Position numbers and translations under genes: made by a program. Under the pieces are notes generated by a model that saw only the letters and a program-made list of their open reading frames with translations, had not been told where the DNA came from and searched no databases. Shown here piece by piece: positions 24,499 to 32,682 of a stretch of DNA of 62,949 nucleotides; the stretch's first letter is position 1, and every line of letters starts with the position of its first letter. This DNA comes from an uncultured Muribaculaceae bacterium (GTDB taxonomy: Bacteria; Bacteroidota; Bacteroidia; Bacteroidales; Muribaculaceae), in NCBI GenBank assembly GCA_910583675.1, contig CAJTYH010000014.1, forward strand, positions 1-62,949. Direction: 5' to 3'.

Positions 24499-25488
24499 AT
24501 GGCTTTTCAGAGACTACATCCGACTTCGAAACGAAATCCGACCATCTATATATTGAAGTGTATCGCCGTACTGCTGATTACATGGAGTCATATGGATGAA
24601 TTGGTTCCGATCTCGAAAATATGTACCGGAGGGGCTTTTGGAGACGGATTGTTTCTGTTTTGCTCTGGTTTCACGCTCTTTATGGGCCGAGGGGGCGATT
24701 TCTTCAACTGGTACAAACGTCGCGTAAACCGAATTTACCCCAGCATTCTTGCATGGGGTGTGGTCTCCTGTTTGTTTTTCGGAACCGACCATGACATAGT
24801 GACGATAATCCTTTACGGGGGAGGAACTTTTATTTCTGCCATGATGGTGTTCTACGCCGGCTTGTATTTCTTACGATGGATTGGCATAAGGCGTCTGGCA
24901 TGGTTTTGCGGGGTTTATGTTTTGGCTCTTATCGGTGTGTTTCTCATGCTGGAGGGAGACCGTGAAGGTGTTTTCATATACCATACGACTGAAACGTTCA
25001 CTTTCATGCATTATTTCCTGTGCATGGTTCTGGGAGCCATTGTCGGTGCAAATTCCGACAGGCTGACACCTTCAAGGTTTTTACCAAACTTTGTGTGTGC
25101 ATTGTGTTCGGCAGCAGTCTATTATGGGTTTCTGTTCTGGTGCAGCCAAAATGAGGCGGTATGCAGGTTCCAGTTGCTTTCGGTCATACCCATGTGGTGT
25201 GTCCTTTATTTCACTTACAGAATGTGCAGCGCTCCCGGGCTTGTCCGGTTCTATGAGAAAAGCTGGGTCAGGAAACCTGTTTATTGGATAAGCGCCATAT
25301 CTCTGGAAGTGTACCTTGTTCAGTTTGTGTTGTTCACCGATAAGTTCAACCATCTCTTCCCGGTGAATGTCATTGTCACTTTCCTTGTGATCTTCGCTTT
25401 GTCGTACATCGTGAAATGCTTGGGCACCTTCATATTGCAGACTTTCAGGGAAGATAATTATGATTGGAAGAAAATCGTGTCGTTGTGA
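24499..25488 (+). CDS. Membrane acyltransferase, acyltransferase-3/O-acetyltransferase type
   Basis: Multi-pass protein likely to transfer an acyl (often acetyl) group to a surface polysaccharide. The start is unsure: ATG 24499 gives 329 residues (MAFQRLHPTSKRN), and ATG 24478 adds seven. The first helix carries the family's catalytic-type segment (YILKCIAVLLITWSHMDEL, with H in WSH), and about ten helices follow, including GDGLFLFCSGFTLFMGRGG with the arginine-rich loop KRRVNRIYPSI. The end shows the ISLEVYLVQFVLFT segment common to this family. It stands at the border of the polysaccharide locus, convergent with the ATP-grasp gene. Confidence 0.8.
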   Translation: MAFQRLHPTSKRNPTIYILKCIAVLLITWSHMDELVPISKICTGGAFGDGLFLFCSGFTLFMGRGGDFFNWYKRRVNRIYPSILAWGVVSCLFFGTDHDIVTIILYGGGTFISAMMVFYAGLYFLRWIGIRRLAWFCGVYVLALIGVFLMLEGDREGVFIYHTTETFTFMHYFLCMVLGAIVGANSDRLTPSRFLPNFVCALCSAAVYYGFLFWCSQNEAVCRFQLLSVIPMWCVLYFTYRMCSAPGLVRFYEKSWVRKPVYWISAISLEVYLVQFVLFTDKFNHLFPVNVIVTFLVIFALSYIVKCLGTFILQTFREDNYDWKKIVSL

Positions 25489-26628
25489 TCATGCGGATTT
25501 GTCTTCCGTGGCGGGATAGACATTGAGGACACGTCGCATACCTCCCCCGGTGCATTGCAGATGCTCTATCCCGTACCAGGGATTAAGTTCGATCATGCAT
25601 ATGCCTTCGGGCAGCAGAGCCACATCCCACGCCCAGTCCTTCAGCTCAGGGAATTTTTCGGAGTATTCTATGATTTGCCTGCTTATCATATGCCAGCCGG
25701 GTATGGACGATCCGGAGAATACATATCCCGAGTCGGGATGCCTGTCGAATTCCTCGTGGGTATGTTCCGTATATGCCTTGGGAGCGAAGGTGCCGGTCAG
25801 GGGATCAATGAAGACCGACACACCACCCTGCGCACTGTTGTCCACATGTTTCTTGTCGCGTCCCATGCGAAGGGCGACTGCCGCGATCCTCGCTTTGCCG
25901 GAATCCTGTTGACGTTGCATTACCACCCTCAGTGTGTTTATGCTTGAGGAATTTATCCTGTCCAAGTCCTGATGCTGTTTCAGGCCTTTCTGCACAACGT
26001 ATGTCGCGCGCCGGTGCAATCGACCCAATAAAGTTTCGGTGGTGACAGGCGTGCCTTCCTCTATTTCCCAGCCCGATGATGTGCGTATGGCGGATATTAT
26101 TCCGGCTCCACCCTTGCCGTCATCAGGCTTAAGGAAAATGCGGTCTCCGGCATGGAATTCATTCTCGAGCAGTTGGAGGGTATTTCCAGCATATGCCTTG
26201 TCCCTTCCGTTCCCCTCCTGTATCATCTGCTTGTTTCTGATTACGGCCAGCACTTCCGGGGTCGGTATGCCGCGTTCCTTGAAAATATCGTACAGGCATC
26301 GTTTGCTTGACAGGCGCTTGAACTGGTCAGGAGTATATCTGTCGCGGAAATATGTATTGTAAAAATAAGCGGAAGGAATGTAGTCGCGAAGTTCCTCGTC
26401 TGTAAGATCCCTGTTTGCCAGTCGGTAGATGTAATATTGCAGTGGAGTTACTCCCCAATATGCCCTAAGCATGGACTTTTCACTGTCCATTTGTGCCTTG
26501 GATTTGTGCGATGTGGCGGACGCTTTTTTCCCGGTGCGATAATCGTTGTCGGTAAGACGTGCCTTGAGGGCATAAATCCAGTCGGTCTCTTTGAGACGTT
26601 GCCTTATTCTTGCAAGTATTTGATTCAT
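25489..26628 (-). CDS. Sugar-transfer-associated ATP-grasp protein
   Basis: Protein of the ATP-grasp fold class found in capsule and exopolysaccharide clusters; the precise ligase reaction is unknown. The 379-residue protein has a helical N-terminal half, then ATP-grasp signatures: IFLKPDDGKGGAGI (the glycine-rich nucleotide loop), TYVVQKGLKQHQDLDRIN, SINTLRVVMQRQ, and the metal-binding end MIELNPWYGIEHLQ, where E and N are the usual magnesium ligands. It directly abuts the acyltransferase stop and precedes no other gene on its transcript; the glycosyltransferase genes lie upstream. Confidence 0.78.
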   Translation of the reverse strand: MNQILARIRQRLKETDWIYALKARLTDNDYRTGKKASATSHKSKAQMDSEKSMLRAYWGVTPLQYYIYRLANRDLTDEELRDYIPSAYFYNTYFRDRYTPDQFKRLSSKRCLYDIFKERGIPTPEVLAVIRNKQMIQEGNGRDKAYAGNTLQLLENEFHAGDRIFLKPDDGKGGAGIISAIRTSSGWEIEEGTPVTTETLLGRLHRRATYVVQKGLKQHQDLDRINSSSINTLRVVMQRQQDSGKARIAAVALRMGRDKKHVDNSAQGGVSVFIDPLTGTFAPKAYTEHTHEEFDRHPDSGYVFSGSSIPGWHMISRQIIEYSEKFPELKDWAWDVALLPEGICMIELNPWYGIEHLQCTGGGMRRVLNVYPATEDKSA

Positions 26629-26662
26629 GTGTCAATATTTTTCGAGATGTTTTCAGGCAGTC

Positions 26663-27694
26663 CTAATGCAGGATCTCCTTGCATAGCTCGGATGTTATGA
26701 CGCGTGATACGTCGAAACGCATGGCATGTTCCTGGCATTTTTCAAACATCGGATTCAAGCATTCCGGATCATGCAATATGCGGCTGAACGATTCCATGAA
26801 AGATTGCTCGTCATATGATCCGCACATGAAACTGCATTCCTTGGGAAGTATTTCCGGATTGAGGTTCCAATCGGAAGCGAGTATGGGCACGCAGGCTGCA
26901 AGTGAATCGATTATTATTCCCGGAAATCCTTCTCCTTTCCAATATGTCGGGAAAAGTGTGAGGTGATACTTTGAAAGTGTGTCAAGTCCTGAATGGCTGA
27001 AGAAGTCGAGCGTCCCGCAATATCTGGCGTTGGGGGCATTGTCTGTCAGGGCCATGAAGTCGTTTTTGAACTCGGGCGATATTTCTCCGTAGAAATCCAC
27101 GGCAAAATTGCCTCCTGCAAGTGCACGGCAGGTGTTGAGTATTATGTTTACGCCTTTCTCGGGTATTATGCGTGAGAAGAACACACATCTTAGTTTTTCC
27201 CCGGGGGCGATCCGTTTGTCGTTGCAATCAGGCAGGTATTGCAAGTGTTTGAAGTTGGGCACATATCGCAATCCCTTCAGTCCGATTTCAGACAGTTCCT
27301 TTATCATGCTGTTGCCTTCGACAAGTATATGATGAAAAGGGCTGAAGCATTCGAGGCGGTATGAGCCGTTTTTTATTCTGTCAGCCAGATTGCCCCCTAT
27401 CACCCAATATATGAAGTTGCGGCGAGGGTAGATACGATGCATCATTCCTACGATCTGTCTTACATTGGCAAATGAGGTAGAAAAAATCACAGGCGCTTCC
27501 TTGGGGCATTTTGCAAGTGCCACCGGCAGATTCAGCAGTTTCCAAGGTTTGCGTGATGCACCGGCAGTATCAACGGTGACCACATCGTATCCGAGGCTCC
27601 TGAGACGACCGGTGATCAGTTTGTTTTTTGACAGTTCACCTCCGAACTCCCCTTCCTTTCCGATGCCTCCCACGAATATTATCTCATTTGCCAT
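26663..27694 (-). CDS. Glycosyltransferase, GT4-like
   Basis: Probable GT-B-fold glycosyltransferase of a surface polysaccharide pathway. The 343-residue protein has an N-terminal Rossmann half (GGIGKEGEFGGELSKNKLITGRL), the C-terminal donor-binding half starting near residue 168 (LRCVFFSRIIPEKGVNIIL), and the GT4 acceptor-side motif PTYWKGEGFPGIIIDSLAACVPIL, where E-x7-D replaces the commoner E-x7-E. The sugar specificity is unknown. Its start overlaps the preceding glycosyltransferase gene by 11 bp. Confidence 0.85.
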   Translation of the reverse strand: MANEIIFVGGIGKEGEFGGELSKNKLITGRLRSLGYDVVTVDTAGASRKPWKLLNLPVALAKCPKEAPVIFSTSFANVRQIVGMMHRIYPRRNFIYWVIGGNLADRIKNGSYRLECFSPFHHILVEGNSMIKELSEIGLKGLRYVPNFKHLQYLPDCNDKRIAPGEKLRCVFFSRIIPEKGVNIILNTCRALAGGNFAVDFYGEISPEFKNDFMALTDNAPNARYCGTLDFFSHSGLDTLSKYHLTLFPTYWKGEGFPGIIIDSLAACVPILASDWNLNPEILPKECSFMCGSYDEQSFMESFSRILHDPECLNPMFEKCQEHAMRFDVSRVITSELCKEILH

Positions 27695-28745
27695 TTCTCA
27701 GAAGTTTATATTGTTCCAGATACTGGATGCTTGTGCGGCTCACGCTAAAGTTCTCAACGGCGTGTGCATATGCCTCTTGTGAGGCAAGTGACGCGTAGTA
27801 TGGATAGTTGCGTGTCACTTTTTCGATTGCATCGGCCAGAGATCGGGCGTTGCCGGAAACGAAAGGCGTTCCGAACTTTCCGTCCGCTATTATTTCCATG
27901 GGGCCTTCCCGGTCGCAGGTTATCACTGGAACCTTGGCGCTCATGGCTTCCGCCACGGTAAGTCCGAAACCTTCGTTCCTGGACGGCAACAGGAATATGT
28001 CGTAATCCTTGAGAGAGGAATAGATGGAACGGCGGCTTCTGTTACCAAGAAATCTGACGCGGTCGTCGATCCCATTCCTGCAGGCGAGTTCCTGTAGGAA
28101 TGCGCCTGAATCGCCGTCGCCGATGATGTCCAACCGGCAGTCGATGCCACGTGTCTTCAATATTCCGGTCGCTTCTATGGCTATGTCCTGCCCTTTTTTC
28201 GTATGCATTAGCCTGCCGACAATCACCATACGAATTGGCTGAGGCAAAGATGTCTCGGCATCGTATTGTCTACATTCTATGTTTCCGGTGCTGATGCCAT
28301 TGGTAATTACGATGCTCTCCATCCCCCACAGTTTTCTAAGGTCTTTCTGTACGGCTTCCGATATGGAGAATATGCAGTCAAGCTTTTTAGAGGGTTTCAA
28401 TCGGATTCCTGTGTCATGGACAGTATGCACAAGTTTTGTCCCTTTTGGCCGCATGGTGATATATGCTCCTTTCGCCTGATGGAAATGCACTATTTCAGGA
28501 CATGTTTTTCTCAGTTCGATATTGTATTTCAGAAGCCATAGCGGATTGTGGGAACTTTCCGGACGGTTCACTTTTACAACCCTTACGGTATCAGGGATGC
28601 AGTCGATCAACTGTTGTTCGTAATGATTGTTGATCACAAGCAGTGTCAGGGTATGTCCGGCTTTGGCCTGTTCGGAAATTATGTCAGATACCATAAGCTC
28701 TGCACCTCCGGTGGTAAATCCGAACATCACATGTGTTATCCTCAT
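27684..28745 (-). CDS. Glycosyltransferase family 4 enzyme
   Basis: Retaining GT-B glycosyltransferase. From ATG 28745 (353 residues; MRITHVMFGFTTGGAELMV is the classic GT4 opening) it has the donor half beginning IRMVIVGRLMHTKKGQDIAIEA and the E-x7-E motif in PSRNEGFGLTVAEAMSAKVPVI. Longer in-frame starts upstream run over the TATATTTG promoter box at 28800-28807 and are unlikely. It is the first gene of the minus-strand set that includes the next glycosyltransferase (11-bp overlap) and the ATP-grasp gene. Donor and acceptor are unknown. Confidence 0.88.
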   Translation of the reverse strand: MRITHVMFGFTTGGAELMVSDIISEQAKAGHTLTLLVINNHYEQQLIDCIPDTVRVVKVNRPESSHNPLWLLKYNIELRKTCPEIVHFHQAKGAYITMRPKGTKLVHTVHDTGIRLKPSKKLDCIFSISEAVQKDLRKLWGMESIVITNGISTGNIECRQYDAETSLPQPIRMVIVGRLMHTKKGQDIAIEATGILKTRGIDCRLDIIGDGDSGAFLQELACRNGIDDRVRFLGNRSRRSIYSSLKDYDIFLLPSRNEGFGLTVAEAMSAKVPVITCDREGPMEIIADGKFGTPFVSGNARSLADAIEKVTRNYPYYASLASQEAYAHAVENFSVSRTSIQYLEQYKLLRNGK

Positions 28746-28799
28746 TGTCGCGACTTGCTTGTTTTTATGGGAACGCGGGCATTCCGCCCTATGGCAATA

Positions 28800-28837
28800 C
28801 AAATATAGGAAAGATTCACGAATTATACCTACTTTTG
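28800..28837. promoter_or_regulatory. Divergent promoter boxes between the GT4 and SGNH genes
   Basis: Minus-strand TATATTTG (28807-28800) points to the GT4 gene. Plus-strand TACTTTTG (28830-28837) points to the SGNH gene. The plus-strand box lies only 3 nt before ATG 28841, so either that transcript is nearly leaderless or translation starts at ATG 28859. Confidence 0.4.
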
Positions 28838-28840
28838 TAT

Positions 28841-29410
28841 ATGAAATTGCTCAATTGGATGTTAACGTGTTCCATGGCGCTTTTTACCGCTTGCGATGAA
28901 ACAGTGGACGAGCCGGTGTATTTCATCGGTGACTCTATCGTGAGATTGTGGGACATTGACAGTTCGCTTCCGTCGCTTACCCATGTGAATATGGGCAAGA
29001 GCGGTTCTGGTATCAGATATGTGGAAAGCCTTGCCGGGACGCGTCGTAATGACACGGTGGTGGTATTGATCGGCACCAACGATCTATTTGGGATGCATCC
29101 CGAAGATATGGCATCTTACTGCGACAGGTATTTGGATGCTGTCTGTTCTCTTGGGGCATCGGAAGTGTATCTGTTTTCGGTCTTGCCACGCGAGGGCGAA
29201 GATGTCAACACACTCATAAGAGATTTCAATTCCCGGATCAGAGAATTGGCGACGACCTGTCCGTCTGTGGTTTATATGCCTGTATATGACCGTTTCATAA
29301 TAGATGGCTCAAATTCTCCGAATCCGCAGCTGTTCACAGACGGCCTTCATCTCTCTTGGGCGGGATATGAAATGCTTGCGGCCGCTCTTGAAAACAATAT
29401 GAGGAAATAA
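28841..29410 (+). CDS. SGNH/GDSL-family hydrolase, probable lipoprotein
   Basis: Serine esterase or deacylase of the SGNH fold. From ATG 28841 (189 residues) it has a short hydrophobic N-terminus with lipobox LFTAC at residues 14-18, so it is probably anchored in the envelope. Block I is VYFIGDSIVRLW (serine in GDS), the block II glycine is in NMGKSGSGI, block III is LIGTNDLFG, and block V is FTDGLHLSWAGYE with the D-x-x-H pair. All four catalytic blocks are intact. Lying inside a polysaccharide locus that also has an acyltransferase, it is a plausible glycan deacylase (inference). Confidence 0.82.
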   Translation: MKLLNWMLTCSMALFTACDETVDEPVYFIGDSIVRLWDIDSSLPSLTHVNMGKSGSGIRYVESLAGTRRNDTVVVLIGTNDLFGMHPEDMASYCDRYLDAVCSLGASEVYLFSVLPREGEDVNTLIRDFNSRIRELATTCPSVVYMPVYDRFIIDGSNSPNPQLFTDGLHLSWAGYEMLAAALENNMRK

Positions 29411-29427
29411 GCAATATGAGGAAATAA
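29395..29427 (+). repeat. 17-bp tandem duplication at the SGNH stop codon
   Basis: CAATATGAGGAAATAA occurs at 29395-29410 and 29412-29427. The first copy encodes the last residues and stop of the hydrolase; the second lies in the gap before the barrel gene. Confidence 0.65.
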
Positions 29428-29429
29428 TA

Positions 29430-30053
29430 GTGGAGAAGTTCTTTTATGGCATGCTGAAGGCGTGTATGGTGGTGTGTATGGTGGCGACCCCGATATCTGC
29501 ATTGTCGTCATGGGAGGTGGGCATGCACAATACGCGCTACCTGTTCGGCAAGCTGATTGTCAAGGATCGCCTCGTAATAGGTTTGAGGCAGAGCGTCTTT
29601 TCGCAGGATCTCAAGTTTCAGCAGACCGGCGTTTCCGTCGGATGGAGGGGAGAAGTAGCGGCAATGAGACTTGAATATGATGCGGAATGCTTTGGCGCTA
29701 CCGAGTGGAACGGCGGATATCAGGTGATGTGGACAAATCTGAGTGTTCGTGTAAGTCCTTTATGGCGGTTCAGTGCCGAAGGCTCCATCCAATGCAATTA
29801 TGATACGGGGTATGGTTACGATACATGCTTTTCAGGTGGCGTGGGTTACTCCTTTTCCGGCTCCATTGAAGGACGGCTATCATATACCACGATCCCCGAG
29901 TTGCGCCAGTCCGAACGTCGTGTACGGTTGGGTGTGCGCATTCGTTCGGGCAGTCTATGGGTCTACCCTCTCATATCTTTACCGGTAAAAGGATATGATA
30001 CTTTGCAGAATCTCAGGATCCTGGTTGGTTTCGGATATCGTTTCGGCCACTAA
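29430..30053 (+). CDS. Predicted outer-membrane beta-barrel protein
   Basis: The family is not recognised. From GTG 29430 (207 residues) it has a signal peptide (MEKFFYGMLKACMVVCMVATPISALS) and then about eight alternating amphipathic strands, such as AAMRLEYDAECF, YQVMWTNLSVRVS and FSGGVGYSFSGSIEGRLSY. It ends in the hydrophobic-aromatic strand LRILVGFGYRFGH, typical of barrel C-termini. An ATG at 29451 is an alternative start. It forms a plus-strand pair with the SGNH hydrolase, and its last 41 bp overlap the end of a convergent glycosyltransferase gene. Confidence 0.7.
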   Translation: MEKFFYGMLKACMVVCMVATPISALSSWEVGMHNTRYLFGKLIVKDRLVIGLRQSVFSQDLKFQQTGVSVGWRGEVAAMRLEYDAECFGATEWNGGYQVMWTNLSVRVSPLWRFSAEGSIQCNYDTGYGYDTCFSGGVGYSFSGSIEGRLSYTTIPELRQSERRVRLGVRIRSGSLWVYPLISLPVKGYDTLQNLRILVGFGYRFGH

Positions 30054-31107
30054 GCCCGAGCATGTCGTCCACTTCTTCTTTTACCAGGATGTTGAATTTT
30101 TGAGGTGTGACTAAGCCCGCAGCGGTAGCGCGGCTCCCTTCAGACAGTCGTTCACGGAGTTCACGGTCAGTCGTGAGCCTTTCTATGGCGTTTGCAAACT
30201 CCTTGGCATCACGGTCTGGAATAAGAAGTCCGTTTATTTCATTCTTGATGGTGTATGGCATCGCGGAATTGTTGAAGCAGATGACCGGAACTCCGTTCAC
30301 CATGGACTCGCACAGAACCATGCCGTAGCCCTCCATGAGTGATGGAAATACGAAGACATCTGTTTCTGCCATGATTTCATCCTTGCGTTCCTGTGAGATG
30401 AATCCCGTGAATTCGACATTCAGCTTCTCTCGCGAGATTGTGTCCTTCAATTGATCGAAGTAGTCCCGTTGAACTGCTTTGCCTACGATTTTGAGGGATA
30501 CTGGAATGTGGCGGCGTTTAAGTTCGATCAACGCGTCCAACAGGTAGACAAGACCCTTTCGCCGCTCTATTGTGCCGATGTATAACAAGTTGCCCTGTCT
30601 GGGCGCCGGTTGCTCGCCGGTTGGTCGCGGATCAAATGGGATCTGCCAATAACGTATGTTTTTGCCTGGGAACATCCCATGGCACAATTCGTTGATGTAT
30701 GGACTCGGGACTATGATGGTTCCGGCACTTCTCAGAAACCCCTTTTCCAGCAATTTGTACCATATCCGTTTTATTCCGCTTTTCTCCCTGTACAGAAAAT
30801 GGTGGTGTATTACGGCTGTCTTCTTTTTGAGAGCATATCGAAGCGTTACAGCGAGTGGAATGAAGTTCAGTCCGCTTACACTGTTGAACATGATAAGATC
30901 GTACTTCCTGAGTTTTTTGATCAGGAGAAGATTCTTCAGCGGCGATAAGTATTTCTTGACTTTAGTGCCGGTGTTGTTCAGCCATATGCGTTCTGTGGTA
31001 TATGATGGGCTGTTTTGCAGGACTTTGTACAGGTTGTCCTCGTATTTCTGCCCGCCGGTTATGATTTCACCACCCTCGCTGTATAGAAACAAAACTTTCA
31101 TGCGCAT
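30013..31107 (-). CDS. Glycosyltransferase family 4 enzyme
   Basis: Third GT-B glycosyltransferase of the locus, 364 residues. It opens MKVLFLYSEGGEIITGGQKYEDNL with the glycine-rich acceptor-side loop; the donor domain begins at NLLYIGTIERRKGLVYLLDAL near residue 185, and the E-x7-E motif lies in PSLMEGYGMVLCESMVNGVPVI. ATG 31101 is an equally possible start two codons in. It is 45 bp downstream of the flippase gene on the same strand, and its 3' end overlaps the convergent barrel gene by 41 bp. Confidence 0.88.
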   Translation of the reverse strand: MRMKVLFLYSEGGEIITGGQKYEDNLYKVLQNSPSYTTERIWLNNTGTKVKKYLSPLKNLLLIKKLRKYDLIMFNSVSGLNFIPLAVTLRYALKKKTAVIHHHFLYREKSGIKRIWYKLLEKGFLRSAGTIIVPSPYINELCHGMFPGKNIRYWQIPFDPRPTGEQPAPRQGNLLYIGTIERRKGLVYLLDALIELKRRHIPVSLKIVGKAVQRDYFDQLKDTISREKLNVEFTGFISQERKDEIMAETDVFVFPSLMEGYGMVLCESMVNGVPVICFNNSAMPYTIKNEINGLLIPDRDAKEFANAIERLTTDRELRERLSEGSRATAAGLVTPQKFNILVKEEVDDMLGLSGRNDIRNQPGS

Positions 31108-31152
31108 TCGATTTTGAGGAGTGTTTTTTTACTATTGGCTCGGTATGCCGTG

Positions 31153-32682
31153 TCAGGCAAGATGGAGTATTTGGCTGATCTTGGCTATTATTCTTTTTCG
31201 TGATCTGTTGTCTATCCCGAAACAGAAAGTGGCTGACATTAGGATTGCGGTGCTTGCAAGTCCGGTAAGAAAAGCATGCAGTAATGATGATTCGCCTGAA
31301 GATCGCACCAATGCTGCCATAATCCCGCTTCCCCCTACTATTAGCAGAGGTGCTATGACACCTCTCCACCAGAATCCGGCTATGTTGAAGTCCGAAATAA
31401 AATGGTGCAGTATTATCGTGTCTGTGAGCAGTATCATAGTGATGAATATACAATGTGTGACGTATATGATCTGGGGTTCGCCGCTCCATTTCAGCAGGTA
31501 ATACATTGCGGGAAGTTCGAGCAGGTATAGTGTTCCCGTAATGAAGCTATACCACTTGATCCGTCCTGTCGCATGGATTCCGATGCTTACCGACAAAATG
31601 AGTAGTTCGCCGCAGGCTGCTATCAGGGCGATCTTGCAGAATGCTGCTGTATATGCAGGCACTTCACGCAGCCACAGGTTTAGAAGGTAATCCATCTCAA
31701 GGAACATGGGTATCACCAGAAAACCCATCAGCAGAAAGGCATATCTTGCACATTTGTTTATCAGGTCGAGCATCATCGCATGGTTGTGTTTGGCGTATTG
31801 CTGGATGATCTGTGGTCTGAAGGCTGTGATTACCGCACCTGAAAAGCTGGTGATTGTGCCGGTGACGGTGAGAGCAAGGTTTCCGGCCGCATTCAGAACC
31901 GTGCCGCCGAAATTATTGAGTATCACTATAGTGCCCTGCATGCGACCTGTGTAACTCACGTTGCCGTAAAGATCCCATCCGGAGAAACTGAGCATCGAGG
32001 TCAGGATCCCACGATCTGTTCTTCTTGAGAAATGGCATTCCGGGAATCTGCGCGTGCAGTATATCTTGTAGAGGGACAATACGATCATGGCAGCTGCAAG
32101 CATGAGTATGGCATATACCACGAGGGTATCCCATGAGGATATCCACATTATGGCTAAAGCCACCCCCAGTTTCAACAGCACGTTTATGATGGCGATCAAT
32201 GCGTAATATCCCATTTTTTCGTGTGCCATGACTGATGCCATGTATGGTATCTGTACTATCCCCGCGATTGCAGTCAGAAGAGATAGCTGATAGGTGATGT
32301 TGGCTGCAAGCATGCGCTCCGGGGCTATGGTGAGTTTGTTGTTTACAAACCATAGACCGATTGTCTCACCGGATAGCAGCACGATTCCGGCTATACCTAT
32401 ATGGATGAGCAGGGCGTTGCTGAAGGTGCGGTTCAACTTCTGCTGGTCTCCTGTCCCCATCTCATAGTTCAGGAACCTCTGGGTGGCACCGGCCATCGTA
32501 CCGTTGATGAATCCCAGGATCGCCACAATGCCACCTACAAGGTTGTATATGCCATAGTTCTGGACTCCCAGAGTGTCAAGTACGACACGTGCCGTATAAA
32601 GCGATACCCCGACGGTAAGCAGCATGCGACCGTAGAGGTATAGGGCATTTTTGATTATTCTTCTGTTGTCGGTTTCGCTCAT
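31153..32682 (-). CDS. Wzx-like polysaccharide flippase (MATE/MOP superfamily)
   Basis: Integral membrane protein expected to flip lipid-linked glycan repeat units across the inner membrane. From ATG 32682 (509 residues) it has about 12-14 membrane helices, beginning IIKNALYLYGRMLLTVGVSLYTARVVLDTLGVQNYGIYNL, which is the typical opening of this exporter group. ATG 32682 overlaps the stop of the preceding polymerase-like gene in an ATGA-type junction. The longer frame upstream would run 60 bp into that gene and is unlikely. Confidence 0.87.
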   Translation of the reverse strand: MSETDNRRIIKNALYLYGRMLLTVGVSLYTARVVLDTLGVQNYGIYNLVGGIVAILGFINGTMAGATQRFLNYEMGTGDQQKLNRTFSNALLIHIGIAGIVLLSGETIGLWFVNNKLTIAPERMLAANITYQLSLLTAIAGIVQIPYMASVMAHEKMGYYALIAIINVLLKLGVALAIMWISSWDTLVVYAILMLAAAMIVLSLYKIYCTRRFPECHFSRRTDRGILTSMLSFSGWDLYGNVSYTGRMQGTIVILNNFGGTVLNAAGNLALTVTGTITSFSGAVITAFRPQIIQQYAKHNHAMMLDLINKCARYAFLLMGFLVIPMFLEMDYLLNLWLREVPAYTAAFCKIALIAACGELLILSVSIGIHATGRIKWYSFITGTLYLLELPAMYYLLKWSGEPQIIYVTHCIFITMILLTDTIILHHFISDFNIAGFWWRGVIAPLLIVGGSGIMAALVRSSGESSLLHAFLTGLASTAILMSATFCFGIDNRSRKRIIAKISQILHLA

